33,207 nucleotides of DNA, from assembly GCA_016282255.1 (NCBI GenBank), contig JAEEKE010000138.1, forward strand, positions 1-33,207, written 5' to 3'. This DNA comes from Bacillota bacterium. GTDB taxonomy: Bacteria; Bacillota; Clostridia; Christensenellales; CAG-138. The notes under the pieces are model-generated. The model saw only the letters and a list, made by a program, of their open reading frames with translations. It ran no database searches and had not been told where the DNA came from. This document shows positions 23,649-31,569 of the stretch, in pieces. Numbering within the stretch: position 1 is the stretch's first letter; each line of letters opens with the position of its first letter. The position numbers were made by a program, and so were the translations under genes.

Positions 23649-24113
23649 ATGTTTAAGCGCATATTATACTTTATCATACAGTGTGTTTGGGGTCTGCCTC
23701 AGACCTTTGCCGGATTTGTTCTTTTTCTTGTCAACATTACAAAGAAGCACTATTTATATCACGGCAGCATCGTGACCGAGTGGCCGTCGCCATCGAGCGT
23801 ATCCCTCGGGCTTTTTGTGTTCGTAACGAACCGCCCGATCTATGCCAAACGCATGGAGAAGCGTCTCGGGTCAAAGGAAGCCTCGCGCGCGCTGCTCGTG
23901 CACGAATACGGTCACACCGTTCAGTCGCTTGCTCTCGGGCCGCTGTATCTCCCTTTGATCGGCATACCCTCGCTTGTTTGGGCAACTTCCCCTAAGCAGC
24001 GTGCCAAGCGCGACAGAGGCCTGCCTTATTCTGCTTTCTGGACCGAGCGCTCCGCCAACCGCCTGGGTGAAAAGGTGACGAAGGAGCCTTCGCTGCAGGA
24101 CGTCGTTCTCTGA
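23649..24113 (+). CDS. Small membrane protein with HEYGH zinc-protease-like motif
   Basis: A 154-residue protein starting MFKRILYFIIQ; this ATG has GGGAGGA upstream, whereas the in-frame ATG at 23616 has none. One hydrophobic segment is at about 5-29 and a second, weaker one at about 94-112. HEYGHTVQS (H85, E86, H89) is an HExxH motif of metallopeptidases, and Glu133 in FWTERSANRLG could be the third ligand, giving a gluzincin-like set. I do not recognise a named family with confidence; similar short HEYGH proteins in Firmicutes are annotated as hypothetical. It has its own strong promoter and lies just after the repeat array. A protease function is inference. Confidence 0.75.
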   Translation: MFKRILYFIIQCVWGLPQTFAGFVLFLVNITKKHYLYHGSIVTEWPSPSSVSLGLFVFVTNRPIYAKRMEKRLGSKEASRALLVHEYGHTVQSLALGPLYLPLIGIPSLVWATSPKQRAKRDRGLPYSAFWTERSANRLGEKVTKEPSLQDVVL

Positions 24114-24156
24114 TGCGTTCCTTTTCTTTTGGTGAAGCATTTTGAATACATTTCGA

Positions 24157-24185
24157 TTGAACTCGATCCGAAATAGTGATATAAT
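24157..24185 (+). promoter_or_regulatory. Promoter of the class B PBP gene
   Basis: TTGAAC (24157-24162), a 17-base spacer and TATAAT (24180-24185), 81 bases before the start codon. Confidence 0.75.
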
Positions 24186-24265
24186 CATTTAAAGTCGTTT
24201 AGCTAAAACCGCAGCCGTTCCGAATGATCTTCTCGGCGGCTTTGACATAATTTTTGAGGTGCCCG

Positions 24266-26569
24266 ATGAAAAAACTGCTCAGCTTCATTCTTGCATTGCT
24301 GTTCATAGCCGCCTGTTTTTCCGGCTGTACGCCGGAGAGCACAGCAGCCGATACCGACGTTTTCAATATGTTCATGACTGCCGTTAAAAACAAGCAGTTC
24401 ATAGAGGCTTTTTCGTTCATCTCCGCAAGAGTGGCGCCGTCTAACAGTTCATCCGGCAAGATCCAGGCGAATGATCACACTATAGATATCTTCGATTTTG
24501 AGAGCATCTACAACCGCCTTCTCAACGTTTTCCGCATCAATCAGATCAGCTATAAGATCAATTTCGAGGAGATCGTGAACGAGTCGCGGCGCAATATCAA
24601 CTATACCCTGACCTATGACTGCGAGGAGGCAGGGGAGCTCAGCTTTGAATGCGTCATGCCGATCGTTCTCGAGGAGAACCTCTGGCGCGTGCACTGGCAG
24701 CCCTCCAACATCTTTCCCGATCTTGACTGGGAGGAGACCTTCGGCCGCGCGACGCTCGCCGCAAAGCGCGGAGACATCCTCACAAAGGACGGCACGGTCA
24801 TCGCTGAAACGATAAACCTTGTGACGATCTATGCCGTGTTCTCCGATATCGTAGATTATCGCACCGTGGCCGAACGCATAGCGTCCGAGGAAAGCATCCC
24901 CTTTGAAGACGCGCTCAATAAGGTCAACAGCTATCTTTCAAAAACCGAAACGCTCCACAAATACTGTAATGCGGAACTGACCGATCTCTACAACGAAGTC
25001 GGCTTCTATATCGATTTTTCGGAAAAGGAAACGATCGAAAAGGTATTCAAAAGCGTTGTAAACGATTTCCTGCTCATCAAGCAGTTCAGGCCCGACGAGA
25101 TCACGAGCGATAAGCTCGACGCGCTCGAGCAGATCGACGGCGTACGCATAGATACCAAAAACTACGGCACCACGCGCCTGTACCCCTACGGCGAGCTGTT
25201 GGCGCACAACCTCGGATACGTCGGCTCGGCAAGCGAATCGGAGGTCAAGTCGCTCAACGAGGGCCGCTCGATAGCGGACGGCCTCTATACTACCGACAGT
25301 ATCGTCGGCAAGGCCGGTATCGAAAGGCTTTATGAGACCAAGCTGCGCGGCAGGGACGGCTTCTATTACTACATCCGCAGCACCGACGGCTCCATCAAGA
25401 CCGTGCTCTACCGCAAGGACCGCGAGAACGGGTTCGACGTGCATCTTACCATCGATTTCGATCTTCAGAAGCGGACCGAGGAGCTGCTCGACGTGGTCCT
25501 GTTCGGCGAGGATACCTCCGGCGCCGTGATCGTTATGAACCCCGTCACCGGCGAGGTCGAATCCATGGCCTCCTATCCGACCTATGACCTCAACAAATTC
25601 GTCACCGGCTTCTCCTCAGAGGAATACGATGCGATCGTCAATCAAAAGAACACGCCCTTCCTAGACAGGACCAAGCGCGGCCTATATCCTCCGGGATCCA
25701 CCTTCAAGGTCTTTACCGCTGCCGCCGCGCTCGATTCGCATACGATGACCGCCAACTATGAGTTCACCGGATGGATCGATGAGGATTACTGGACTCCGAC
25801 AGGCTACGGCGCGTGGATTTGGCCGCGCATCAAGCGCACGCAGGTCAACAACAGGACGCTCCCTCTCAATATGACCAACTGCATGCTGCATTCCGACAAC
25901 ATCTATTTTGCGAATGCCGCGCTGATGATGGGCGCCGATACCTTCGTTTCATACCTTAACGATCTCGGAATGTCATCCGAGATGCCCTTTGACCTGACTA
26001 CCGCGCGTTCTCAGGTGCTCAGCTCCGGCGAGACCATGAATTACAAGATGCTGGCCGATACCGGCTACGGCCAGGGCCAGGTCCTTGTAACGCCGCTGCA
26101 GCTTGCCGTTATGTATTCGGCGCTCTGCAACGAAGGCGATCTGCCCGCTCCGCGCCTGACGGAATCGTTCTACAGGACCGACGGCGTTAAATACGAATGC
26201 GTTGAAGAGACCGAATACTCCGTTTGGATCGAGAACGCGATCACCGAAGGGACCATTCAGACGATCATCCCCATGCTCAAGGCCGTCGTCGATCCCACGA
26301 AAAACGGCACCGGCCGATCACTGCGCGTTACCAACGTCGAGGTCGCGGGCAAGACCGGTTCAGCCGAGATCGGCGGCGACAAATCAAGGATCATCTCCTG
26401 GTTTGCAGGCTTCCGTCTCAACGTTGACACCGAGGATGAGCGCGTGGTCATCGTCATGCTCGACGTTCCCGATACCACAAGCTATTCCACGCTCAAGTTC
26501 CAGATCGCGAGGGAGCTGCTCAAGTTCAACGATCAGCCGGATCCGAACGCGCCGCCGTCCAATCCGTGA
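24266..26569 (+). CDS. Class B penicillin-binding protein (PBP2a/PBP3-like transpeptidase), probable lipoprotein
   Basis: A 767-residue peptidoglycan transpeptidase. The N-terminus (MKKLLSFILALLFIAAC) ends in IAAC (14-17), a lipobox match, with a second Cys at 21, so it is probably lipid-anchored. An NTF2-like (MecA_N) domain lies at about 30-145, a PBP dimerisation domain at about 165-385 and the transpeptidase domain from about 415. The catalytic motifs are intact: STFK (S478-K481), SDN (543-545) and KTG (696-698). The layout resembles MecA/PBP2a-type proteins and Clostridia PBPs; beta-lactam affinity cannot be judged. The start at 24266 has GAGG; an in-frame TTG at 24254 overlaps that site. 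It is a single-gene unit with its own promoter. Confidence 0.92.
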   Translation: MKKLLSFILALLFIAACFSGCTPESTAADTDVFNMFMTAVKNKQFIEAFSFISARVAPSNSSSGKIQANDHTIDIFDFESIYNRLLNVFRINQISYKINFEEIVNESRRNINYTLTYDCEEAGELSFECVMPIVLEENLWRVHWQPSNIFPDLDWEETFGRATLAAKRGDILTKDGTVIAETINLVTIYAVFSDIVDYRTVAERIASEESIPFEDALNKVNSYLSKTETLHKYCNAELTDLYNEVGFYIDFSEKETIEKVFKSVVNDFLLIKQFRPDEITSDKLDALEQIDGVRIDTKNYGTTRLYPYGELLAHNLGYVGSASESEVKSLNEGRSIADGLYTTDSIVGKAGIERLYETKLRGRDGFYYYIRSTDGSIKTVLYRKDRENGFDVHLTIDFDLQKRTEELLDVVLFGEDTSGAVIVMNPVTGEVESMASYPTYDLNKFVTGFSSEEYDAIVNQKNTPFLDRTKRGLYPPGSTFKVFTAAAALDSHTMTANYEFTGWIDEDYWTPTGYGAWIWPRIKRTQVNNRTLPLNMTNCMLHSDNIYFANAALMMGADTFVSYLNDLGMSSEMPFDLTTARSQVLSSGETMNYKMLADTGYGQGQVLVTPLQLAVMYSALCNEGDLPAPRLTESFYRTDGVKYECVEETEYSVWIENAITEGTIQTIIPMLKAVVDPTKNGTGRSLRVTNVEVAGKTGSAEIGGDKSRIISWFAGFRLNVDTEDERVVIVMLDVPDTTSYSTLKFQIARELLKFNDQPDPNAPPSNP

Positions 26570-26575
26570 TCCGGA

Positions 26576-27394
26576 TTACAGACTTGTTTTCTCCTGCCGT
26601 ACGTTTCTTCTCAGAGTGAAACGTACGGCAGTTGTTATTATAATAAACGACAGGAGCCGAAGATAGTATCTGTACCGCAGAAAAAACGATGCCGCAAAGA
26701 GCAGCAGCGCACAGATCAGGCATCTTCTCAGCATAGGCTCGGCTTTAAGACAGGCTTTGTGCTTCTTAGCGTTTACGGTCCTTCCATGCCTTTTCGTTAT
26801 CAGTTCTTCGATCTCTTCATCCGAAGGCTTAAACCTTTGCCTGACAGCGTCTATGCTTTTTATATCGGTCAACTTGATCTGCGGGAATGAGCTTTCCAAC
26901 ATCCGTTCCGCTTCATCACTCAGCCTGCCGAGCACAAAGAGTTCGTGTTTTCCCGTGAACATACCAGTGCCGCTCTTAGAGCAAATAGCGGAAAAGACGT
27001 CGTCCGGGGTTATCGTGCCGAGTTTTCGTATCAATACTCTCCTTTCTTCTGCCTCTTTGCATTCCTGCGCCGCTCCGATAATCTCCTTGATCTCATTTTC
27101 ATCCGCCAGCATTATCCTATAAATCAGGAGCTCTTCCCCGACTGAAGAAAGAGTTTTTCTCTCATGCGCTTGAAGCGCTCTTCTAATACGAAGTATGCCT
27201 GTAAGCAGGATCACCGATATTGCCAAAACGCACGATACTGCCGATATGCCCATTCCGTAACTCCTTAAACCGGAAACGGCGTGAATAAAAAGCACCGCCG
27301 CGGTGCTGAATAACGCCGTTCCGACTGCGGCATTTATGAACCTGTCGCTCCTATAAAAGCTTTGCCGGATAAGCTTTACTGTTTCGTTCCTCAT
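26576..27394 (-). CDS. Unrecognised four-helix membrane protein
   Basis: A 272-residue protein that I cannot assign to a family. Two hydrophobic helices lie at about 20-40 and 47-69, a soluble, charged central region at about 72-220, and two more helices at about 224-242 and 245-262, followed by a basic tail. The central region includes an ADENEIKEIIGAAQ helix, a GTITPDDVFSAIC segment and KRHGRTVNAKKHK. No catalytic motif is visible. I choose the ATG at 27394 (MRNETVKLIR), with GGAGA upstream; the frame extending to 27811 overlaps nadD on the other strand and is not real. It is convergent with the PBP gene, whose terminator hairpin lies inside its last codons. Confidence 0.7.
   Translation of the reverse strand: MRNETVKLIRQSFYRSDRFINAAVGTALFSTAAVLFIHAVSGLRSYGMGISAVSCVLAISVILLTGILRIRRALQAHERKTLSSVGEELLIYRIMLADENEIKEIIGAAQECKEAEERRVLIRKLGTITPDDVFSAICSKSGTGMFTGKHELFVLGRLSDEAERMLESSFPQIKLTDIKSIDAVRQRFKPSDEEIEELITKRHGRTVNAKKHKACLKAEPMLRRCLICALLLFAASFFLRYRYYLRLLSFIIITTAVRFTLRRNVRQEKTSL
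26594..26641 (+). terminator. Terminator of the PBP gene, embedded in the opposing coding sequence
   Basis: A perfect 14 bp stem (26594-26607 with 26618-26631) with a 10-base loop, followed by TTGTTATTAT on the plus strand. It lies 24 bases after the PBP stop and inside codons of the minus-strand membrane protein gene. Confidence 0.75.
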
Positions 27395-27425
27395 AATACC
27401 AGTATTCTCCGCTGTTAAATAAGGA

Positions 27426-27454
27426 TTCACAAAAAGAGCAATATGTTGTATAAT
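27426..27454 (+). promoter_or_regulatory. Promoter of nadD-yqeK, placing transcription start at the start codon
   Basis: TTCACA (27426-27431), a 17-base spacer and a perfect TATAAT (27449-27454). The ATG of nadD at 27461 lies exactly where transcription should begin, and no Shine-Dalgarno precedes it. Confidence 0.65.
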
Positions 27455-27460
27455 AAACGC

Positions 27461-28660
27461 ATGAAGATCGGCATCTACGGCGGAACATTCGACCCGATAC
27501 ACCTTGGGCATATAGAGATCGCAAAAGCAGTCAGGGACGAACTCGGACTTGACCGTGTTTTGTTTGTCGTTGCGGCCGACCCGCCGCACAAGCACGATCC
27601 CGCAAGGACGCCCGCTTCCGTGCGCTTCGATATGGCAAAGAATACGCTGCGCCGCATCAAAGGGCTGTTCGCTTCCGATATCGAGATAAAGCGCGGCGGC
27701 GTAAGCTATACGGCCGAGACTCTGGCCGATTATAAAAAGCGCCATCCCAAGGATGAGCTGTTCTTCATCATGGGAGCCGACATGCTTGCGAGCTTCCATA
27801 CCTGGTATCACCCAGAGCTGATCCTTAAAAACGCTGTCGTGACGGCCGTTCAGCGCACCGGACAGAGTGCCGACCTTGAACAGCTTTCCGAGGAGATAGT
27901 CGAAAAGTTCGGAGGAAGGATCGTCGTCTCAAACGCCTGCGGTCCGGAGATCTCCTCCACCGAGATTCGGAACCGCATGCGCGACGCAAAGCCCATAAAC
28001 GATCTCGTAAACTACGAGACGGAGCTTTTCATCTATGAGAACAGGCTTTATATGCCCGAATCGCTGCGGGCTGTCTCCGATAAGCTCGCCTGCACGCTCG
28101 ATCCTTCCAGGATGAGGCATTCGCTGCTGACCGTTCGCGAAGCGATACTGCTTGCCGATCACTATGGGCTCGATACCGAGAAGGCAAGGCTCTGCGCGCT
28201 CGTTCACGACTGCGGGAAGCTCAGAGGCGAGGCGCTCGAAGCGGCGATGAAAGCGCATGATTTCGTTCCGACTCCCGAGGAAGAGGAGAGCCCCTATCTT
28301 ATCCATGCGCGCCTCGGCGCGATTATCGCCGAAACGGAATACGGCGTGTCCGATCCCGAAATACTGACGGCGATAGAGAGGCATACCCTTGCCGGCAAGG
28401 AGATGACGCCGTTTGACGAGGTCATATTCCTTGCCGACAAGCTCGAGCCCACGCGCGACTACCGAAAGATCAACTCGATCAGAAAGCTCGCGTACCGCAA
28501 TATGGACGCCGCTGTCGCCGCGGTGATAGAGAGCAATACCGCCTATAACTTATCGCGCGGAGCCGGGATCCATCCCTCGACCTACGATACCCTCGAATTC
28601 TTTAAGACCAGATCAAAGAATAAAACCAATGACACCAAGGAGGCAGAATTTGGAAAATAG
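27461..28660 (+). CDS. nadD: Nicotinate-nucleotide adenylyltransferase fused to YqeK-type HD hydrolase
   Basis: A 399-residue two-domain protein. Residues 1-195 are NadD: GGTFDPIHLGH (7-17), PPHK (41-44) and ISSTEIR (164-170), which adenylates nicotinate mononucleotide to form deamido-NAD. Residues 200-399 are a YqeK-type HD domain with His220 (MRHS), ALVHDCGK (H249, D250) and a DEVIFLADKLEP segment; YqeK hydrolyses diadenosine tetraphosphate symmetrically. The two genes are adjacent in Bacillus and fused here. The start at 27461 fits the conserved MKIGIYGGTFDP; an in-frame ATG at 27443 would add six residues and lies within the promoter. The 3' end overlaps the rsfS start by 11 bp. Confidence 0.95.
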   Translation: MKIGIYGGTFDPIHLGHIEIAKAVRDELGLDRVLFVVAADPPHKHDPARTPASVRFDMAKNTLRRIKGLFASDIEIKRGGVSYTAETLADYKKRHPKDELFFIMGADMLASFHTWYHPELILKNAVVTAVQRTGQSADLEQLSEEIVEKFGGRIVVSNACGPEISSTEIRNRMRDAKPINDLVNYETELFIYENRLYMPESLRAVSDKLACTLDPSRMRHSLLTVREAILLADHYGLDTEKARLCALVHDCGKLRGEALEAAMKAHDFVPTPEEEESPYLIHARLGAIIAETEYGVSDPEILTAIERHTLAGKEMTPFDEVIFLADKLEPTRDYRKINSIRKLAYRNMDAAVAAVIESNTAYNLSRGAGIHPSTYDTLEFFKTRSKNKTNDTKEAEFGK

Positions 28661-29063
28661 TTTTGAAAACAAATCCTTCATTTCAGAGCTTGAAATGAAG
28701 CTTCAGGAGGAGCTCAAAAGCTGCGTTCAGCTTATAATGAACGCCGCAAAGGAAAAGAAGGCGACCGACATAATCGCGGTCCGCGTGGCAGACAAGACCA
28801 TTATCGCGGATTGGTTCATTTTCATGAGCGGTACCTCACAGCTCCACGTCAAATCCATCTGCGATGAGATAGAGGATAAGGCGCAGGAGGCAAGGCTTGA
28901 GCTTCGCCGCAGGGAAGGTTATAACGAAGGGCGCTGGATCGTGCTCGATTATTCCAATATCCTCGTTCATATCTTCCATCCCGAGGAACGCGAGTACTAC
29001 AACGTTGAGCGTCTTTGGATAGACGCCACAACCGAAGTCCTCCGCTGCGAAGGCGAGGAATAA
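28650..29063 (+). CDS. rsfS: Ribosomal silencing factor RsfS (iojap family)
   Basis: A 137-residue protein that binds L14 (uL14) of the large ribosomal subunit and blocks subunit joining in starvation. Family motifs are visible: KKATDIIAVRV, DWFIFMSGTS, HVKSICDEIED and WIVLDYSNILVHIFHPEEREYYNVERLW. The start is TTG at 28650, chosen because AAGGAGG lies at the ideal distance; an in-frame upstream start lacks such a site. It overlaps the end of nadD-yqeK, matching the nadD-yqeK-rsfS order of Bacillus. A strong terminator follows the stop. Confidence 0.93.
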   Translation: MENSFENKSFISELEMKLQEELKSCVQLIMNAAKEKKATDIIAVRVADKTIIADWFIFMSGTSQLHVKSICDEIEDKAQEARLELRRREGYNEGRWIVLDYSNILVHIFHPEEREYYNVERLWIDATTEVLRCEGEE

Positions 29064-29088
29064 AGCTTAAGGTCTGAAACACGGTTTT

Positions 29089-29129
29089 GACCCAAGTCCG
29101 TCAAGCGGGCTTGGGTCATTTTGCTTTTT
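29089..29129 (+). terminator. Strong terminator of nadD-yqeK/rsfS
   Basis: A 12 bp stem (29089-29100 with 29106-29117, one T-G pair) with a 5-base loop, followed by ATTTTGCTTTTT. Confidence 0.9.
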
Positions 29130-29130
29130 G

Positions 29131-29159
29131 GAATAATGAAGCTGATACGGCAGATACTA
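29131..29159 (+). promoter_or_regulatory. Possible sigma-G (forespore) promoter of spoVAD-spoVAE
   Basis: GAATA (29131-29135), a 17-base spacer and GATACTA (29153-29159), close to the known sigma-G pattern of a -35 like GNATA and a -10 like CATACTA. The first base of the -10 differs. It lies between the rsfS terminator and the spoVAD ribosome site, and no sigma-A promoter is seen there. Confidence 0.4.
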
Positions 29160-29186
29160 AGCACGCGAAAACGGAAGGAGGATCAT

Positions 29187-30221
29187 ATGAGCTCGATAGG
29201 AAAGCACTCTTTTTTGCTCGAATCCAAGCCTCGCATAATCGCTTCCTGCGCGTACGTGGGCGAGAAGGAGGGGAAGGGGCCGCTCGGAAAGGAGTTCGAC
29301 TGCGTCGTGAAGGATGATACGCTGGGCTTGGGCAGCTGGGAACAGGCGGAGAGCCGTATGTTCGAAAGTGCCGTCCGCTCTTCTCTGCAGCGGATCAAGC
29401 GGACGCCGGAGGACCTCAGCATGCTGATAGGAGGTGATCTGCTCAATCAGATCATCTCCGCGGGATTTGCGGCAAGGGAGCTTAAAGCGCCCTTCATCGG
29501 TCTGTATTCCGCTTGCTCAACGATCAGCGAATCGCTGATGCTCGGCGGCATGCTGATAAACGGCGGATTCGCATCGCTGACGGCCTGCTGCGCGAGCAGT
29601 CATTATTCATCGGTCGAACGGCAGTACCGCTATCCGCTCGAAATGGGTGTGCAGCCCTTTCCCACGTCCCAGCGCACGGTCACTGGAGCCGGCTGCATGC
29701 TGCTCGGCAGACCCGAGCTCTTCGAAAACGACATCGAGCTGATGTATCGCCATATCGCCGTATCGGGCGGGACTGTCGGTACCGTCGCGGATTACGGCAT
29801 TACGGACGCAAACAATATGGGAGCCGCCATGGCGCCCGCAGCGGCCAAAACAATAACGGAACACTTCAGGGATACCTGCACGAACGCAGGCGCATTCGAC
29901 AGGATAATAACCGGGGATCTCGGCAGATTCGGGACACAGCTTCTCTACGAGCTGCTGGCCGAAAAAGGTATGGATATCCAGTCGGTCCATGAGGACTGCG
30001 GGAAGCTGATATTCGGCGAGGAGCAGGGCGCCGTCTGCGGCGGCAGCGGCTGCGGCTGTTCCGCCGTTGTGATGAGCAGCCATTTTCTGCCCATGATTGA
30101 GTGCGGGGAGCTGAAAAGGGTGCTCTTTCTCGCTACGGGCGCCCTGTTAAGCCCTGTCAGCAGCATGCAGGGCGAGAGCATCCCCTCGATCGCGCACGCA
30201 GTCGTTATCGAACACGTATAA
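29187..30221 (+). CDS. spoVAD: Stage V sporulation protein AD
   Basis: A 344-residue thiolase-fold protein of the forespore inner membrane complex that takes up Ca-dipicolinic acid during sporulation and releases it in germination; SpoVAD binds the dipicolinate. Recognisable segments are an N-terminal RIIASCAYVGEKEGKGPLG, GGDLLNQIISAGFAAREL, FIGLYSACSTISESL, a QRTVTGAGCMLL region and GGSGCGCSAVV near the end. Length matches the family. The start at 29187 has GGAAGGAGG; the frame to 29121 lacks a site. spoVAE follows 9 bp later. spoVAC, which usually lies directly upstream, is absent, and the space before the gene is taken by a terminator. Confidence 0.95.
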   Translation: MSSIGKHSFLLESKPRIIASCAYVGEKEGKGPLGKEFDCVVKDDTLGLGSWEQAESRMFESAVRSSLQRIKRTPEDLSMLIGGDLLNQIISAGFAARELKAPFIGLYSACSTISESLMLGGMLINGGFASLTACCASSHYSSVERQYRYPLEMGVQPFPTSQRTVTGAGCMLLGRPELFENDIELMYRHIAVSGGTVGTVADYGITDANNMGAAMAPAAAKTITEHFRDTCTNAGAFDRIITGDLGRFGTQLLYELLAEKGMDIQSVHEDCGKLIFGEEQGAVCGGSGCGCSAVVMSSHFLPMIECGELKRVLFLATGALLSPVSSMQGESIPSIAHAVVIEHV

Positions 30222-30230
30222 GGAGCTTCA

Positions 30231-30599
30231 ATGAGTGCTTTAAAGGATTACATATTGGTATTTGCCGTCGGAGGAGCGATATGCGTCGTCGGGCAGCTGC
30301 TGCTCTGCTATACGCGGCTGACGTCCGCAAGGATACTCGTCGCATTCGTGACGGCGGGAGCGGTCCTTACAGCGATGGGCGTATATGCGCCTCTCGTCGA
30401 GCTGGCCGGCGCCGGGGCGACCGTTCCGCTTACGGGTTTCGGTTATTCGCTCGCAAAAGGCGCGATGGAAGGCGCAAGGAACGAAGGGCTCATCGGCGCG
30501 CTGACGGGCGGAGTAAGATCGACCGCGGCGGGGATAACCGCTGCCGTTTTCTTTGGGTATCTGTTTGCTTTGATCTTTACACCTAAAACGAAGAAATAA
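30231..30599 (+). CDS. spoVAE: Stage V sporulation protein AE (SpoVAEb-type)
   Basis: A 122-residue polytopic membrane protein with four hydrophobic segments (about 7-26, 33-53, 58-75 and 96-117). The segments GGAICVVGQLL, FGYSLAKGAMEGA and GLIGALTGG are typical of SpoVAE/SpoVAEb, a component of the dipicolinic acid channel. It follows spoVAD by 9 bp, with AAGGAG overlapping the spoVAD stop, so both are in one forespore-type operon. No spoVAC or spoVAF is present in the window. Confidence 0.93.
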   Translation: MSALKDYILVFAVGGAICVVGQLLLCYTRLTSARILVAFVTAGAVLTAMGVYAPLVELAGAGATVPLTGFGYSLAKGAMEGARNEGLIGALTGGVRSTAAGITAAVFFGYLFALIFTPKTKK

Positions 30600-30620
30600 A
30601 GCAGATTCATTTCTATAATG

Positions 30621-30649
30621 TTGAAATAAAGCTGAGGTCATAGTATAAT
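30621..30649 (+). promoter_or_regulatory. Promoter of the EamA transporter gene
   Basis: TTGAAA (30621-30626), a 17-base spacer and TATAAT (30644-30649), 43 bases before the start codon. Confidence 0.75.
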
Positions 30650-30692
30650 TCAGCGGTAGACAGGCGTTTTGCCAAGCCGCCGCGGAGGGATC

Positions 30693-31559
30693 ATGCTGTA
30701 CCTTATTGCATCCGTTCTCACAAGTTCATCCGTCTCGATCTTCATGCGCATATCCGAAAAGCACGTGAAGAACAATTTCGCCATGTTTATGGCCAATTAC
30801 TTCGTCTGCGCCGCTATCGCGGCTTCATTCCTGCTGACTTCGGGAAAGACCGTCGCTCCCGGTATGCCCGGAATGACTTTCGCGATCCTCCTCGGCGCAT
30901 TCGGAGGTCTTTTGTACCTCTCCGCTTTCATACTGCTCAAATTCAATATCGGCAAAAACGGCGTTATGCTTTCGTCCGTTTTCATGAAGCTCGGCGTACT
31001 CGTTCCAACTTTGATGGCGATCATCATCTTCAGGGAAGCTCCGACCTATCTCCAGATAATCGGCATGGCGATAGCCGTGGCGGCGATCGTCGTTATCTAT
31101 TTCGATCCGGGATCCGATGGAAACGGGCTCTCTTCGAAAAAATCTAAAGCATCGCTCCTGTTCCTGCTCGCGCTGCTCCTGCTCAGCGGCCTGGTGGAGT
31201 CGCTCGCGAACATCTATAATAAGCTCGGCAACGAATCGCTCAAGGACCTCTATATGGTCTGCGTATTCTCTTCGGCCATGCTTATTTCGCTTGTTTTCGT
31301 GCTGATAAAGCGTCAGCCCATCTGCTTCGCCGATATCGCTTTCGGTATCCTGATCGGCATCCCGAATTACTTTTCAACGCGATTCCTGCTCAAAGCGCTT
31401 GAAACGGTACCCGCGTTCGTGACGTATCCCGTCTATAATATCGGCGCGATCATACTTATCGGAATTGCCGGGATCCTTATCTTTAAAGAAAAAGCGAGCA
31501 CAAGAAAATACATCGGCTTCGCCATGATCATTGCGGCACTTATACTGCTCAACGTATGA
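30693..31559 (+). CDS. EamA/DMT-superfamily transporter
   Basis: A 288-residue membrane protein with about ten hydrophobic helices in two halves, as in EamA (drug/metabolite) exporters. The first half ends near residue 148 (AAIVVIYFDPGS), then a charged loop (GSDGNGLSSKKSK), and the second half from about 158. The substrate is unknown. The start at 30693 (MLYLIASVLTSSS) has GGAGGGATC upstream; the in-frame TTG at 30669 lacks support. It has its own sigma-A promoter, so it is probably not part of the spore operon. It converges with the aro genes, with only 10 bp between stops and no clear terminator. Confidence 0.88.
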   Translation: MLYLIASVLTSSSVSIFMRISEKHVKNNFAMFMANYFVCAAIAASFLLTSGKTVAPGMPGMTFAILLGAFGGLLYLSAFILLKFNIGKNGVMLSSVFMKLGVLVPTLMAIIIFREAPTYLQIIGMAIAVAAIVVIYFDPGSDGNGLSSKKSKASLLFLLALLLLSGLVESLANIYNKLGNESLKDLYMVCVFSSAMLISLVFVLIKRQPICFADIAFGILIGIPNYFSTRFLLKALETVPAFVTYPVYNIGAIILIGIAGILIFKEKASTRKYIGFAMIIAALILLNV

Positions 31560-31569
31560 CCGGCGGCGT

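Noticed and set aside
23117-23677. Open reading frames on both strands across the repeat array
   Set aside because: They arise from the repeated GC-rich sequence, have low-complexity translations and no ribosome sites, and change frame between repeat copies.
27395-27811. N-terminal extension of the minus-strand membrane protein up to 27811
   Set aside because: That part overlaps the strongly conserved nadD coding region on the other strand, and a ribosome site supports the start at 27394.
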